Of a stretch of 64,000 nucleotides of DNA, positions 33,912-42,948 are shown one piece after another. Each line of letters starts with the position of its first letter. Position 1 is the first letter of the stretch. A model generated the notes under the pieces. It was not told the DNA's origin and made no database searches. It saw nothing but the letters and a program-made list of their open reading frames with translations. Position numbers and translations under genes: made by a program. Source of the stretch: Clostridia bacterium (GTDB lineage Bacteria > Bacillota > Clostridia > Oscillospirales > Acutalibacteraceae); the NCBI GenBank assembly GCA_017503135.1, contig JAFVTQ010000001.1, positions 186,001 through 250,000 on the forward strand, read 5' to 3'.

Positions 33912-35333
33912 ATGGGAAAAACTGAAATCAGACCATTTGGTTGGCGTGACAAATTAGGTTATGCTATGGGTGATATGGGTTGCGGATTTTCATTTCAGCT
34001 CGTTTCAACCTTTATGCAGCTTTTTTATCTTCAATACATAGGTATCAAAGCGACAGACTATGCAGCAATTATTCTTATCTCAAAAGCATTTGACGCAGTT
34101 AACGACGTTGTTATCGGCAACCTTGTTGACACTAAGAGATTGGGCAAAAAGAGTAAATATATGCCTTGGATTATTGCTGGCGCATTAATCCTTGTTGTAT
34201 TCAATGTAATGCTCTTTGCACCAATCACATCATTCCCTTATGCAGCTAAATATGCTTGGTGTCTTATTGCATATTGCTTGTGGTCAATCGCTTATACAAT
34301 GGTTAATGTGCCTTATGGCTCACTTCATAGTGTTATTACAAGTGACCCTCAAGAAAGAGTTTCTCTTTCAACATTCAGAAGTATAGGTGCTGCATTGCCG
34401 GCAATCGTAATTATGGTTATTCTTCCTCCGATTGTTTACAATAAGGTTAAAAACCCTGTAACAGGCATCGAAGAAGAATTTCTTAAAGGCGAAACACTTC
34501 TTCCTGTCGCTCTTGTAATGTCAATTGTTGCTTTTGCAACTCTTTGGGGCACAACAAAGCTTGTTAAAGAAAGAGTGCAACGTGAAGAAGCAGGAGAAAA
34601 CAAAACTGGTCTTAACGCATTCTTCTCAGCATTCAAATCATTCTTCACAAATAGAGCCATGATGGGCGCAACAATCGCATCGGTTGCATCAGTTGCTCTC
34701 TTTAACTCAACAATGGCTCTCAATAATATGGTTTTCCAGTATTTCTTTGTTGACACATCAAAGGTCGGCATTGCAATGGTTGGTTCATATGCACCAATGA
34801 TTGTGTTTATGGCTCTTTTAGGTAAACTCACATCAAAATTCGGTAAGAAAAAGGTTATTGTTACTTGTATGCTTATCGGTGCAATTTCAGGTGTAATTTC
34901 ATTGTTTGTTCCAATGACAGCTGATATGTCTGGTATGCTTCTCTATATTGTATGCCTTATGGGCCTTAATGTTGGTAATGCCGTATTCCAGATTTCTGTT
35001 TGGGCTATCGTTGCAGACTGCATCGAAGTTAGCTACAGAAAAACAGGTAAGAGTGAAGAAGGTTCACTTTATGCTCTTTATTCATTCTTCCGTAAGCTTG
35101 CACAGGGTATCGGTCAGGCTGTAGTTTCAATAGGACTTGTTGCAATCGGCTTTGTTGAAGGTGAAAACGCGGTTCAGGCAGCAGACTTTGGCGATAAGGT
35201 AAAAAACCTTTATTTCATCGTTCTTGCAGCAGGCTCACTTATCGCATTCCTTTCAATGGCATTTATTTATAACATTGGCAAGAAAGAAGAAGATGAGCTT
35301 GCAAAAAAACCAGTTACAAATGTAGCAGAATAA
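33912..35333 (+). CDS. GPH-family glycoside:cation symporter (MFS superfamily)
   Basis: 473-residue, 12-helix membrane transporter of the glycoside-pentoside-hexuronide:cation symporter family (MelB/XynP/UidB type). Typical features are RDKLGYAMGDMGCGFSFQL at the N terminus, the loop FDAVNDVVIGNLVDTKR with the family's cation-site Asp residues, YTMVNVPYGSLHSVITSDP, and EVSYRKTGKSEEGSLYALYS. The ATG at 33912 is chosen because AAAAAGGAG precedes it; the longer frame runs through the promoter. It stands alone between promoter and terminator. Substrate probably an oligosaccharide or glycoside. Confidence 0.88.
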   Translation: MGKTEIRPFGWRDKLGYAMGDMGCGFSFQLVSTFMQLFYLQYIGIKATDYAAIILISKAFDAVNDVVIGNLVDTKRLGKKSKYMPWIIAGALILVVFNVMLFAPITSFPYAAKYAWCLIAYCLWSIAYTMVNVPYGSLHSVITSDPQERVSLSTFRSIGAALPAIVIMVILPPIVYNKVKNPVTGIEEEFLKGETLLPVALVMSIVAFATLWGTTKLVKERVQREEAGENKTGLNAFFSAFKSFFTNRAMMGATIASVASVALFNSTMALNNMVFQYFFVDTSKVGIAMVGSYAPMIVFMALLGKLTSKFGKKKVIVTCMLIGAISGVISLFVPMTADMSGMLLYIVCLMGLNVGNAVFQISVWAIVADCIEVSYRKTGKSEEGSLYALYSFFRKLAQGIGQAVVSIGLVAIGFVEGENAVQAADFGDKVKNLYFIVLAAGSLIAFLSMAFIYNIGKKEEDELAKKPVTNVAE

Positions 35334-35347
35334 AAAACATAAAACAT

Positions 35348-35377
35348 AAGTCCCCGGGATTATCTCGGGGACTTTTT
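35348..35377 (+). terminator. terminator after the GPH symporter
   Basis: AAGTCCCCG (35348-35356) pairs with CGGGGACTT (35366-35374), with further pairing in between, followed by TTTTT. Confidence 0.85.
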
Positions 35378-35417
35378 ACATTTTGTTAAAATTAAGGTAA
35401 TCATTTCCAAATATTTG

Positions 35418-35426
35418 TGGTATAAT
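35418..35426 (+). promoter_or_regulatory. extended -10 promoter upstream of the aro region
   Basis: TGGTATAAT (35418-35426), 31 bases before the ATG of the zinc-ribbon membrane protein. It may also serve the following aro genes. Confidence 0.6.
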
Positions 35427-35457
35427 ATAATCGCAATAAAATTTAAGGAAGATTAAA

Positions 35458-35892
35458 ATGAATTTTTCACAGCGTTTGCGGATGGTAATGCAACAAATTG
35501 CAACTAAATTACAACAGTTTATGGTTGGACGCTATGGCTCTGACCAATTTACTCTGTTTTTGTCAATAACAGGTATTATATTCTCGTTTTTAGGCAATTT
35601 CAGACATTTAAGGGCTTTCTATTTTATAGGAACAATTATGATTTTTTATGGCCTTTTTCGTTCGCTTTCAAAAAACTATGAAGCAAGACGAAAAGAGCTT
35701 AATTGGTATCTCGTATGGTCAGAAAAACCAAAAGCATATATTAAACTTATTATGAATCAAATCCGTGACAGAAAAACTCACAGATATTTTAAATGCAAAA
35801 GTTGTAAAACTGTTATGAGAGTACCAAAAGGCAGGGGCAAAATTGAAATCACCTGCCCCAAATGCAGAATGAAAGTTATCAAAAAGACATAA
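35458..35892 (+). CDS. membrane protein with C-terminal zinc ribbon
   Basis: 144 residues: two membrane helices (FTLFLSITGIIFSFLGNFRH and YFIGTIMIFYGLFRSL) followed by a basic cytoplasmic tail ending in a zinc ribbon, CKSCKTVMRVPKGRGK then CPKCRMKV, with two CxxC pairs. Such small proteins are common in Clostridia and have no known function. TTAAGGAAG precedes the ATG. It is followed only 4 bases later by the remnant of tyrA. Confidence 0.72.
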   Translation: MNFSQRLRMVMQQIATKLQQFMVGRYGSDQFTLFLSITGIIFSFLGNFRHLRAFYFIGTIMIFYGLFRSLSKNYEARRKELNWYLVWSEKPKAYIKLIMNQIRDRKTHRYFKCKSCKTVMRVPKGRGKIEITCPKCRMKVIKKT

Positions 35893-35896
35893 ATAA

Positions 35897-36136
35897 AAGT
35901 TTATACACAAAGGGCTTTTGGTAGGTAGTTATAAGGATTTTACTTGTGTTGCCTATCTTAATAAGGATATGTGGTTGGAATCAATTTTAGAAAACCGTGA
36001 TAATCTTATAAATGAAATTGACTCTATAGTAGAAAGTTTGGTACAATATAAAAAATCAATGGGAAATAATGAACGTGAAACTCTCACAAAGCTTCTTCGT
36101 GAAGATGAACTTTTAAAAGGACAGATTGATGGGTGA
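35897..36136 (+). pseudogene. tyrA: C-terminal remnant of prephenate dehydrogenase
   Basis: The frame is open from 35897 to the TGA at 36136 but has no good start or ribosome site (a TTG at 35918 is the only early candidate). The translation GSYKDFTCVAYLNKDMWLES, then ILENRDNLINEIDSIVESL, matches the C-terminal dimerisation helices of clostridial TyrA, where G-x-[FY]-[KR]-D-[FI]-T-R-[VI]-A...MW...N...L is conserved. About 200 N-terminal residues, including the NAD fold, are missing, and the conserved Arg of the TRVA motif is Cys. Its place directly before aroB is where tyrA stands in related aro operons. It overlaps the aroB leader by sharing GTGA. It could instead be a retained regulatory peptide. 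Confidence 0.7.
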
Positions 36137-36141
36137 CAAAT

Positions 36142-37197
36142 ATGGAAAAAGTTCGAGTAACTGCATCAAAAGAATATAATGTGCACATTGGTTCAGACTT
36201 TTTAGACTCTGTTGGTGAAATGGTGGCAAATCTCAAAAGACCTTGCAGAGCAGTCATTGTGTCCGACGATAATGTGTATTCACTCTATGGTGAAAAAGTA
36301 AAATCAAGTCTTGAAAAAAGTGGTTTTACCGTTTTTGAATACATAGTGCTACATGGTGAAAATTCAAAAAGTGTTGAGAACTTTATAAAAATTCAAGAAT
36401 TCTGTGCAGAGAACAATATAACAAGGACTGACCTTTTTGTAGCTCTTGGCGGTGGAGTTGTGGGCGACCTTACAGGCTTTGTGGCAAGCACATATCTTCG
36501 TGGTGTTGATTTTGTACAGATTCCAACAACGGTACTCGCTATGGTGGATTCATCAGTTGGTGGCAAAACTGCAATCAATTTGAACGCGGGCAAAAATCTC
36601 TGTGGCGCATTCCATCAACCTGTTGCAGTTTTTGCAGATTGCATAACACTCGACACCTTGCCAGAAGAAACCTTTAATGAGGGTTGCGCAGAGATTATAA
36701 AATACGGAATGATTTTAGATGGAGAGTTTTTATCATTCTTAAAAGATAACGAAATAAGAGAAAATATTGAATATGTAATCAAGCGCTGTGTTGAGATTAA
36801 AAGAGACATTGTTGACCACGACGAATTTGAAAAAGGCGAGAGAAAGCTTCTGAATTTTGGTCACACAATCGGCCATGCCATTGAAAAATGTAGTGGTTAT
36901 AAAATCTCACACGGTAACGCAGTTGCAATTGGAATGGTAATCGCAACAAAGGGTGCTTTTGAATTGGGTCTTTCTTATGACGATTATTCAGATGAGCTTT
37001 TGCCTATTCTTAAAAAGAATAATTTGCCAACTGCTTGTGACTTTTCGGCAGATGAGCTTTATAAAGTGACTTTGACCGACAAAAAGAGAAGTCGTGATGT
37101 GATTTCACTCATTGTCCCTGAAGAATACGGGCTTTGCAAAATTCACAAGATAAATATTGACCAGCTTAAAGATTTTATTGAATCAGGATTGAATTAA
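36142..37197 (+). CDS. aroB: 3-dehydroquinate synthase
   Basis: About 351 residues; NAD- and metal-dependent cyclisation of DAHP to 3-dehydroquinate, second step of the shikimate pathway. The nucleotide motif ALGGGVVGDLTGFVASTYLR, the conserved TTVLAMVDSSVGGKTAIN, and metal ligands Glu (EGCAEIIKYG), His (LNFGHTIGHAIE) and His (ISHGNAVAIGM) are present. A GTG at 36133 overlaps the tyrA stop, but GGGTGA fits the ATG at 36142. It heads the intact aro gene series and is 2 bases from aroA. Confidence 0.95.
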   Translation: MEKVRVTASKEYNVHIGSDFLDSVGEMVANLKRPCRAVIVSDDNVYSLYGEKVKSSLEKSGFTVFEYIVLHGENSKSVENFIKIQEFCAENNITRTDLFVALGGGVVGDLTGFVASTYLRGVDFVQIPTTVLAMVDSSVGGKTAINLNAGKNLCGAFHQPVAVFADCITLDTLPEETFNEGCAEIIKYGMILDGEFLSFLKDNEIRENIEYVIKRCVEIKRDIVDHDEFEKGERKLLNFGHTIGHAIEKCSGYKISHGNAVAIGMVIATKGAFELGLSYDDYSDELLPILKKNNLPTACDFSADELYKVTLTDKKRSRDVISLIVPEEYGLCKIHKINIDQLKDFIESGLN

Positions 37198-37199
37198 AA

Positions 37200-38474
37200 A
37201 TGGAAATGAGATGCACCCCTGCAATTTTGTCAGGAAAAATCAAGGCAATTTCATCAAAATCACATGCCCATCGAGTGCTTATATGCTCAGCACTTGCAAA
37301 TGAGCCAACAAAAATAAACTGTAATGTCTTGTCAAAAGATATTACGGCAACTTTGGAATGTCTTAAAATGCTTGGTGCAGATATAAAAACAGAAGAAAAC
37401 ACCATTTTTGTAAATCCACAAAAATTCAACGAAAAAGCAGAAATCGACTGTGGTGAAAGTGGCTCAACCTTGAGATTTTTGTTGCCATTAGTTTCTGCAT
37501 TAAGAATCGACACAACAATAAATGCTCACGGCAGACTGCCCGAAAGACCATTATCACCATTAAAAGAAGAGTTAGAGAAAAAGGGCGTAGTCTTTCATAA
37601 GAATAATGAGTATCCATTACACATCACAGGCAATTTACAGAGTGGGGACTTTGAGTTAGCTGGAAATATCAGCTCACAGTTTATAAGTGGATTGCTTTTT
37701 GCTTTGCCTTTGTTAAAAGGGGATAGCAAAATAAGGCTTATTCCACCTGTTGAATCAAAACCGTATATTGATATGACGGTTGCAACTCTTCGTGATTTCG
37801 GGATTCTTATAGAAGAAACAGAAAACACATATATAATTAAAGGTAATCAGAAATATATTTCGCCAAAAGAAATAACCATTGAGGGTGACTGGTCAAACTC
37901 TGCATTCTTTCTTTGTGCAGGAGCTTTGTCAAAAGATGGTGTAACTGTTTCGGGGCTTGACATAAATTCAACACAGGGGGACAAAAAAATTCTCGATATT
38001 CTCAAAAGAATGGGTGCAAGTGTTGAAATAAATGGCGACGAAATAACAGTTAAAAAGAATAAGCTTATGGGCACAATGGTAAATGGCGGGGATATTCCCG
38101 ATTTAGTGCCCGTTGTGTCCGTTATGGGTGCAATGTGTGATAAGGGTGTTACACATATTGTCAATGCAAGCCGTTTGCGACTTAAAGAAAGTGACAGAAT
38201 TGCAACAACAGAAAGCTTGCTTTCAAAGGTTGGCGCTGCAGTCAGCGAAACAGATGACGGACTTGTTATCTGGGGCGAAAATGATTTAATCGGTGGAAGA
38301 GTTGACGGTGCTAATGACCATAGAATTGTAATGTCAGCGGCAGTATTCAGCAGCCTTTGCGCACTGCCCGTGGATATAGTAGGTGCAGAAGCCGTTAGCA
38401 AATCATACCCACATTTCTTTGAAGATTTTAACAGTTTAGGGGGAAAAGCAAATGTCATCAATGATGGGAAATAA
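37200..38474 (+). CDS. aroA: 3-phosphoshikimate 1-carboxyvinyltransferase (EPSP synthase)
   Basis: 424 residues; joins shikimate 3-phosphate and phosphoenolpyruvate, the glyphosate target. Signatures: the N-terminal SSKSHAHRVLICSALANEPT-type region (Ser-Lys-Ser), DCGESGSTLRFLLPL (PEP/glyphosate loop), and SRLRLKESDRIATTESLLSK near the C-terminal third, with the Arg/Lys/Asp/Arg set. The loop residues GESGSTLR differ from the plant GNAGTAMR, as in class II enzymes. It overlaps aroC by 23 bases, indicating tight translational coupling. Confidence 0.95.
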   Translation: MEMRCTPAILSGKIKAISSKSHAHRVLICSALANEPTKINCNVLSKDITATLECLKMLGADIKTEENTIFVNPQKFNEKAEIDCGESGSTLRFLLPLVSALRIDTTINAHGRLPERPLSPLKEELEKKGVVFHKNNEYPLHITGNLQSGDFELAGNISSQFISGLLFALPLLKGDSKIRLIPPVESKPYIDMTVATLRDFGILIEETENTYIIKGNQKYISPKEITIEGDWSNSAFFLCAGALSKDGVTVSGLDINSTQGDKKILDILKRMGASVEINGDEITVKKNKLMGTMVNGGDIPDLVPVVSVMGAMCDKGVTHIVNASRLRLKESDRIATTESLLSKVGAAVSETDDGLVIWGENDLIGGRVDGANDHRIVMSAAVFSSLCALPVDIVGAEAVSKSYPHFFEDFNSLGGKANVINDGK

Positions 38475-39516
38475 AATCAAAATATCTGTTTTTGGTCAAT
38501 CACATTCAAAGGCTATCGGTGTTGTGATTGACGGACTTCCTGCAGGCAAAAAAATAGATATGGAAAAAGTTATGGCGTTTATGTCTCGTCGTGCGCCGGG
38601 CAGAAATGCTTATTCAACTAAACGCTTTGAAGCAGACAAGCCTGAAATTTTGTCAGGGCTTGTGAATGATATAACCTGTGGTGCGCCACTCTGTATGGTT
38701 ATTTATAATGAAAATCAGAAATCAGCAGATTACAACAATATAATGGATACCCCAAGACCATCACACGCTGACTATTCAGCATATATAAAGCATAACGGAT
38801 TTAATGACGTGTCGGGTGGTGGGCATTTTTCAGGCAGACTTACAGCACCACTTTGTTTTGCAGGTGCAGTTTGTATGCAGATTTTAGAAGATATGGGCGT
38901 TAGTGTTCAGGCTCATATTCTGTCAATTAAAAATATAAAGGATGATAAATTCAATCCAATAAATGTTGAAAACTATAATATAGAAAAAAAAGAAATCCCA
39001 GTTATCAACGATAACAAAGGTGAACAGATGAAAGCCGAAATCGAAAAAGCAAAACTTATGGGCGACTCTGTTGGTGGTGTTATCGAATGTGCAGTAACGG
39101 GCATTAAAGCAGGGTTTGGTGAGCCAATGTTTGACGGCATTGAAAACCAACTTGCAAGAAACATTTTTGGAATTCCTGCAGTTAAGGGTATTGAATTCGG
39201 TAACGGATTTGAAGCAACAACTCTTTATGGTAGTGAGAATAACGACGAATTCTGCATTGAGAATGGTGAAATAAAAACAAAGACTAACAATGCGGGTGGA
39301 ATAAATGGTGGAATAACTAATGGTATGCCAATTCTTTTCAATGTAGCTATTAAACCGACTCCATCAATCGCAAAAATTCAGGACAGCATAAGTCTCAAAT
39401 ACAAAACAGAAAAAGAATTGGAAATCACAGGTAGACACGACCCTTGTATTGTGCCCCGTGCAGTGCCTGTAGTCGAAGCAGTTGCTGCAATTACAATTCT
39501 TGATATTATTTTATAA
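38452..39516 (+). CDS. aroC: chorismate synthase
   Basis: 354 residues; FMNH2-dependent elimination that turns EPSP into chorismate. The N-terminal signature KISVFGQSHSKAIGVVIDGL holds the catalytic His, RRAPGRNAYSTKR the FMN/phosphate Arg residues, and ADYSAYIKHNGFNDVSGGGH and GRHDPCIVPRAVPVVEAVAA are further family blocks. AGGGGG before the ATG at 38452 fixes the start inside the end of aroA. Alternative ATGs at 38461 and 38464 lack such a site. Confidence 0.95.
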   Translation: MSSMMGNKIKISVFGQSHSKAIGVVIDGLPAGKKIDMEKVMAFMSRRAPGRNAYSTKRFEADKPEILSGLVNDITCGAPLCMVIYNENQKSADYNNIMDTPRPSHADYSAYIKHNGFNDVSGGGHFSGRLTAPLCFAGAVCMQILEDMGVSVQAHILSIKNIKDDKFNPINVENYNIEKKEIPVINDNKGEQMKAEIEKAKLMGDSVGGVIECAVTGIKAGFGEPMFDGIENQLARNIFGIPAVKGIEFGNGFEATTLYGSENNDEFCIENGEIKTKTNNAGGINGGITNGMPILFNVAIKPTPSIAKIQDSISLKYKTEKELEITGRHDPCIVPRAVPVVEAVAAITILDIIL

Positions 39517-39525
39517 GGTGATTTT

Positions 39526-39795
39526 ATGAAAGACCTTTTTGAAATTAGAGAACAAATAAACAATATAGATGACCAGATAATTGCCCTTTGGAAAGAACGA
39601 ATGGCATTGTCTTTGCAAGTTGCAGAATATAAAAAAGAACACAAGCTTCCAATCCTTGACGAGCAACGAGAAAAAGAACTTCTTGACCGCATAAGCAATC
39701 TTGCAGGTGAAGAATTAGGAGATTATTCTCGTGACCTTTACGAAAAAATTATGAGTATTTCTCGTTCATATCAAGAAGAAAAGGATAACAAATAA
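39526..39795 (+). CDS. chorismate mutase (AroQ class)
   Basis: 89-residue all-helical monofunctional chorismate mutase making prephenate. The active-site pattern is seen: Arg in FEIREQINNIDDQI, then KERMALSLQVAEYKKEHK with Arg and Lys, and RSYQEEKDNK at the end. Residues LDEQREKELLDRI form the third-helix approach. It is unfused to prephenate dehydratase or dehydrogenase, and no intact tyrA or pheA is in the window, so prephenate must be used by enzymes encoded elsewhere. Confidence 0.9.
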   Translation: MKDLFEIREQINNIDDQIIALWKERMALSLQVAEYKKEHKLPILDEQREKELLDRISNLAGEELGDYSRDLYEKIMSISRSYQEEKDNK

Positions 39796-39796
39796 G

Positions 39797-41020
39797 ATGT
39801 ACGGACTTTTAGGCGAGCATTTACCCCACAGTTTTTCACCACAGATTCATAAGGCTTTGGGTAACGAAAACTATAATTTGTTTGAAGTTGCGCCCGAAAG
39901 CCTTGAGAAATTTATGCGCGACAAAAACTTCAAGGGCATAAATGTAACAATTCCATATAAAAAAGCAGTTATGCCATATCTCGACGAGATTTCACCTGAA
40001 GCCGAGAAAATTGGCGCAGTGAATACTATTGTTGTTCGTGACGGTAAACTTTGTGGATATAATACTGATTATTTCGGATTTGAATATATGCTTGAAAAAT
40101 CAAAAATAGATATACATAATAAAAAGGTTCTTGTTTTTGGTTCGGGTGGGGCATCTGCAACAGTGCAGGCGTTGCTTAGTGATATGGGAGCAAGTGAGAT
40201 TGTAGTTATGTCACGAAATGGTGACGATAACTATGTTAATATGTATATAAAGCATACTGATGCGTATGTTATTGTCAATACAACTCCTGTGGGGATGTAC
40301 CCTGATAATCTTAATACACTTGTTGACCTTGACCGATTCCCAAATCTTTCAGGTGTGCTTGATGTTGTGTATAATCCACTTAAAACAAGGTTGATTTTAG
40401 ATGCAGAAGAAAGAGATATTCCATCTTCAGCGGGACTTTCAATGCTTGTTGCTCAGGCGAAAAAAGCACACGAAATCTTTTTTGATACAACAATAGATAA
40501 CCTAATTTGCCAACAGATTGAACACTCACTCACATTGCAAATGTGCAATATTGTTCTTATTGGTATGGCTGGTTGTGGCAAATCTACAATCGGAAAAGTA
40601 CTTGCAGATAAACTTCATAAACAACTTGTTGATACTGATGAAATGATTGTGAATACAGAAAACAAATCAATCCCCGAAATCTTTGCAGAAAAGGGTGAAG
40701 ATTATTTTCGTTGGTGTGAAAATGTTTCGGTTAATATTGCGGGCAAGCAAACTAATTCAATAATCGCAACGGGTGGGGGAGTTGTAATTCGCCCTGAAAA
40801 TTATAACTCATTAAAACAAAACGGAATCATTGTTTTTATTAACCGTGATGCTGATTTATTAGCAACAAAAGATAGACCACTTTCACAAAAGTATGGTGCA
40901 AAAGAGTTATATGAAAAAAGATTGCCACTTTACCGACAATTTGCAGATATTGATATTGATGGTAACGGCGCAATAGAAGAAGTGGCCAACAGAATTGTAA
41001 AGGAGATAGTGTCTTTATGA
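39797..41020 (+). CDS. bifunctional shikimate dehydrogenase-shikimate kinase
   Basis: 407-residue fusion of two consecutive pathway steps. Residues 1-250 are AroE: LGEHLPHSFSPQIHKAL, the catalytic Lys in VTIPYKKAVMPYL, KIGAVNTIV, the NADP fold VLVFGSGGASATVQALL, and the C-terminal LSMLVAQAKKAHEIFF. Residues 253-407 are AroK: P-loop IGMAGCGKSTIGK, the shikimate-binding DTDEMI and TGGGVVIRP, and the lid DRPLSQKYG. The frame is continuous with no start codon or ribosome site at the junction, so this is a true fusion. Its last codons overlap aroQ by ATGA. Confidence 0.93.
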   Translation: MYGLLGEHLPHSFSPQIHKALGNENYNLFEVAPESLEKFMRDKNFKGINVTIPYKKAVMPYLDEISPEAEKIGAVNTIVVRDGKLCGYNTDYFGFEYMLEKSKIDIHNKKVLVFGSGGASATVQALLSDMGASEIVVMSRNGDDNYVNMYIKHTDAYVIVNTTPVGMYPDNLNTLVDLDRFPNLSGVLDVVYNPLKTRLILDAEERDIPSSAGLSMLVAQAKKAHEIFFDTTIDNLICQQIEHSLTLQMCNIVLIGMAGCGKSTIGKVLADKLHKQLVDTDEMIVNTENKSIPEIFAEKGEDYFRWCENVSVNIAGKQTNSIIATGGGVVIRPENYNSLKQNGIIVFINRDADLLATKDRPLSQKYGAKELYEKRLPLYRQFADIDIDGNGAIEEVANRIVKEIVSL

Positions 41021-41448
41021 AAATTCTTGTAATTAATGGACCAAATATAAATATGTTAGGCGTTCGTGAGCCTGAAATATATGGCAATCAGAATTATGAA
41101 ACCTTGCTTTGCGATATAGAACAATGGGCATATGAACTGAACTGCGAAGTGGAATGTTTTCAGTCTAATCACGAAGGTGTAATAGTTGATAAAATTCAAC
41201 AAGCTTATAGCGAAATTGACGGCATTGTTATAAATCCCGCTGCATATACCCATACAAGTATTGCGATTTTAGATGCTCTCAAAGCTGTGGGACTCCCCAC
41301 CGTTGAAGTTCATATTTCAGATGTAACCAAACGCGAAGATTTTCGCCAAATCTCTTATACAGGTATGGCTTGTGAAGAACATATCATCGGCAAAGGACTT
41401 GAAGGTTACCATTTAGCAATGCAATACTTATGTGAAAAGTACAAATAA
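41017..41448 (+). CDS. aroQ: 3-dehydroquinate dehydratase, type II
   Basis: 143-residue enzyme dehydrating 3-dehydroquinate to 3-dehydroshikimate, acting as a dodecamer. Signatures: VINGPNINMLGVREPEIYGN with the catalytic Tyr, CFQSNHEGVIVDKIQ, VINPAAYTHTSIAILDAL and VEVHISDVTKREDFRQ. It starts in ATGA overlap with the aroE-aroK fusion and has AAAGGAG upstream. It is the last gene of the aro series before a strong terminator. DAHP synthase is not in the window. Confidence 0.95.
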   Translation: MKILVINGPNINMLGVREPEIYGNQNYETLLCDIEQWAYELNCEVECFQSNHEGVIVDKIQQAYSEIDGIVINPAAYTHTSIAILDALKAVGLPTVEVHISDVTKREDFRQISYTGMACEEHIIGKGLEGYHLAMQYLCEKYK

Positions 41449-41462
41449 TTTTTGAGTTTATT

Positions 41463-41516
41463 AAGACGAATTCGTCTTATATAAAAAGGTCGTTCTGAAT
41501 GTTCAGAACGACCTTT
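41463..41516. terminator. palindrome plus terminator after aroQ
   Basis: AAGACGAATTCGTCTT (41463-41478) is a perfect palindrome. It is followed by a 15-base stem (41485-41499 with 41502-41516) with A- and T-runs on its two sides, serving the convergent aro and GH28 units. Confidence 0.88.
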
Positions 41517-41523
41517 AGTTTTT

Positions 41524-42855
41524 CTATTGTGCATCTGTGCCCGTGAATCTAATGAGTTCAAGGTTTGGTGCGTTTTCGGCATCAACAGCTTTGTTGTAAT
41601 CATCACAGATATTTCCCCACTGTACAGAAGACTTTTCAATAAGCACATTTTTTGCATTTCTTATGAAGAACCCACTATTTTTGTATTTTTCAACACCATA
41701 TTGAAGGCAAGGTCTTAAATCATAAAGACCACAATCCCATTTTGAAGTTTTTGTCATTGTAACACTCACATTTTCAAAGGTTACATCTTCAATCATATTT
41801 TCTTCTGTGCCGTGAATAAGCACACCGTTTTCACCCTTGCAGGTAATATTACGAAAACGGATATTTTTAATCTTACCTGACTTTGTGTTTTCGTCACGGT
41901 TAAATGTTGTAATCACGATAGGCTCAGCTGTGCCCCACCAGTCAGGACAGAAACGACGAGTTTCAACAATGCAGTTTGAATATGTAACATTTTCCACATT
42001 ACCACCGTCGCGAATTTGAATTGAAAGACCGCGATTGCTTCGTGAAATAATGCAGTTATCAACGATAACGTTACGGAAATCACCAACACCCTCTGTGCCG
42101 ATTTTAATAGCGGCAGATGTTGAAATGAGAGTGCAATTTGCAATAATAATGTTCTCGCAAGGACCATATTCTGCATTGCCCTTTGATGTTTTAAGACAAA
42201 TGCAGTCATCAGCACATTCAATATGACAACCTAAAATTCTTACATTTGTGCAGTGGTCAGGGTCAATGCCGTCAGAGTTTGCAACATCAAGGTCATTAAG
42301 AATGCGGATTTGAGAAATAAGCACATCGTCGCAACCTGCAGGGTGAAGTGTCCAGAATGGAGCATCGACAATAGTCACATCCTTGAATGTAATATTGTTA
42401 CTCTTTTCAATATAAATAACTGTTGGACGTGGATAGAAATTACCTGTCACATAATACTGGTCTTTTCTCTCAACGAATGCGTGACCGTTAGCGTCAATAG
42501 TGCCTTCGCCTGAAATTGTGCAACCATCAGCCTCATAACCATAAATGAACACAAATGAAGGCTTACCTGTTACGGGGTTACCGATAAGTGCTGTTTTAGG
42601 GTCATTAATCATATTGCAGGGACGGATATAGCCATCAATGTTATCAGTCGCCTTAAGACGAGAGCCCTTCTGCAAGTGAAGTTCAACATTTTTCTTCATA
42701 CGGATTGAATCGGAATAATATGTCTTTCCACTTGTGAGCACAACTGTACCGCCACCGTTTTTCTCTGCCTTGTCAATAGCAGACTGAATAGCAACACAGT
42801 CATTATTCATACCATTACCAAGGGCACCAAAATCTTCAGGATAAAAATACAACAT
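41524..42855 (-). CDS. glycoside hydrolase family 28 (polygalacturonase-like)
   Basis: 443 residues, right-handed beta-helix. GH28 active-site motifs are recognisable: NSDGIDPDHC (usual NTDGID), the Asp pair in ECADDCICLKT, and RGLSIQIRDGG (usual RIK region). The GHG motif is replaced by IGTEGVGDF, so the bond cleaved may differ from polygalacturonate; many gut GH28s act on rhamnogalacturonan side structures. The N terminus is the pectate-lyase superfamily cap (YPEDFGALGNGMNNDCVAIQ). No signal peptide, so substrate is imported. GGGAGG before the ATG at 42855 fixes the start; the longer frame runs through the promoter. Confidence 0.87.
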   Translation of the reverse strand: MLYFYPEDFGALGNGMNNDCVAIQSAIDKAEKNGGGTVVLTSGKTYYSDSIRMKKNVELHLQKGSRLKATDNIDGYIRPCNMINDPKTALIGNPVTGKPSFVFIYGYEADGCTISGEGTIDANGHAFVERKDQYYVTGNFYPRPTVIYIEKSNNITFKDVTIVDAPFWTLHPAGCDDVLISQIRILNDLDVANSDGIDPDHCTNVRILGCHIECADDCICLKTSKGNAEYGPCENIIIANCTLISTSAAIKIGTEGVGDFRNVIVDNCIISRSNRGLSIQIRDGGNVENVTYSNCIVETRRFCPDWWGTAEPIVITTFNRDENTKSGKIKNIRFRNITCKGENGVLIHGTEENMIEDVTFENVSVTMTKTSKWDCGLYDLRPCLQYGVEKYKNSGFFIRNAKNVLIEKSSVQWGNICDDYNKAVDAENAPNLELIRFTGTDAQ

Positions 42856-42887
42856 AATGTGGACCTCCCACTTCGAAATCTGCAAAA

Positions 42888-42915
42888 AGTATATCATATA
42901 AAAAAACAAAGAGCA
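42888..42915 (-). promoter_or_regulatory. promoter for the GH28 gene
   Basis: Minus-strand TTGCTC (42910-42915), 16-base spacer ending TGA, TATACT (42888-42893). Confidence 0.6.
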
Positions 42916-42948
42916 ATAATAATGTTAACAAATTAAAATTTGTCTATA

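Noticed and set aside
37847-38461. 204-codon minus-strand ORF
   Set aside because: Antisense to aroA; the frame is open only because of codon bias on the other strand.
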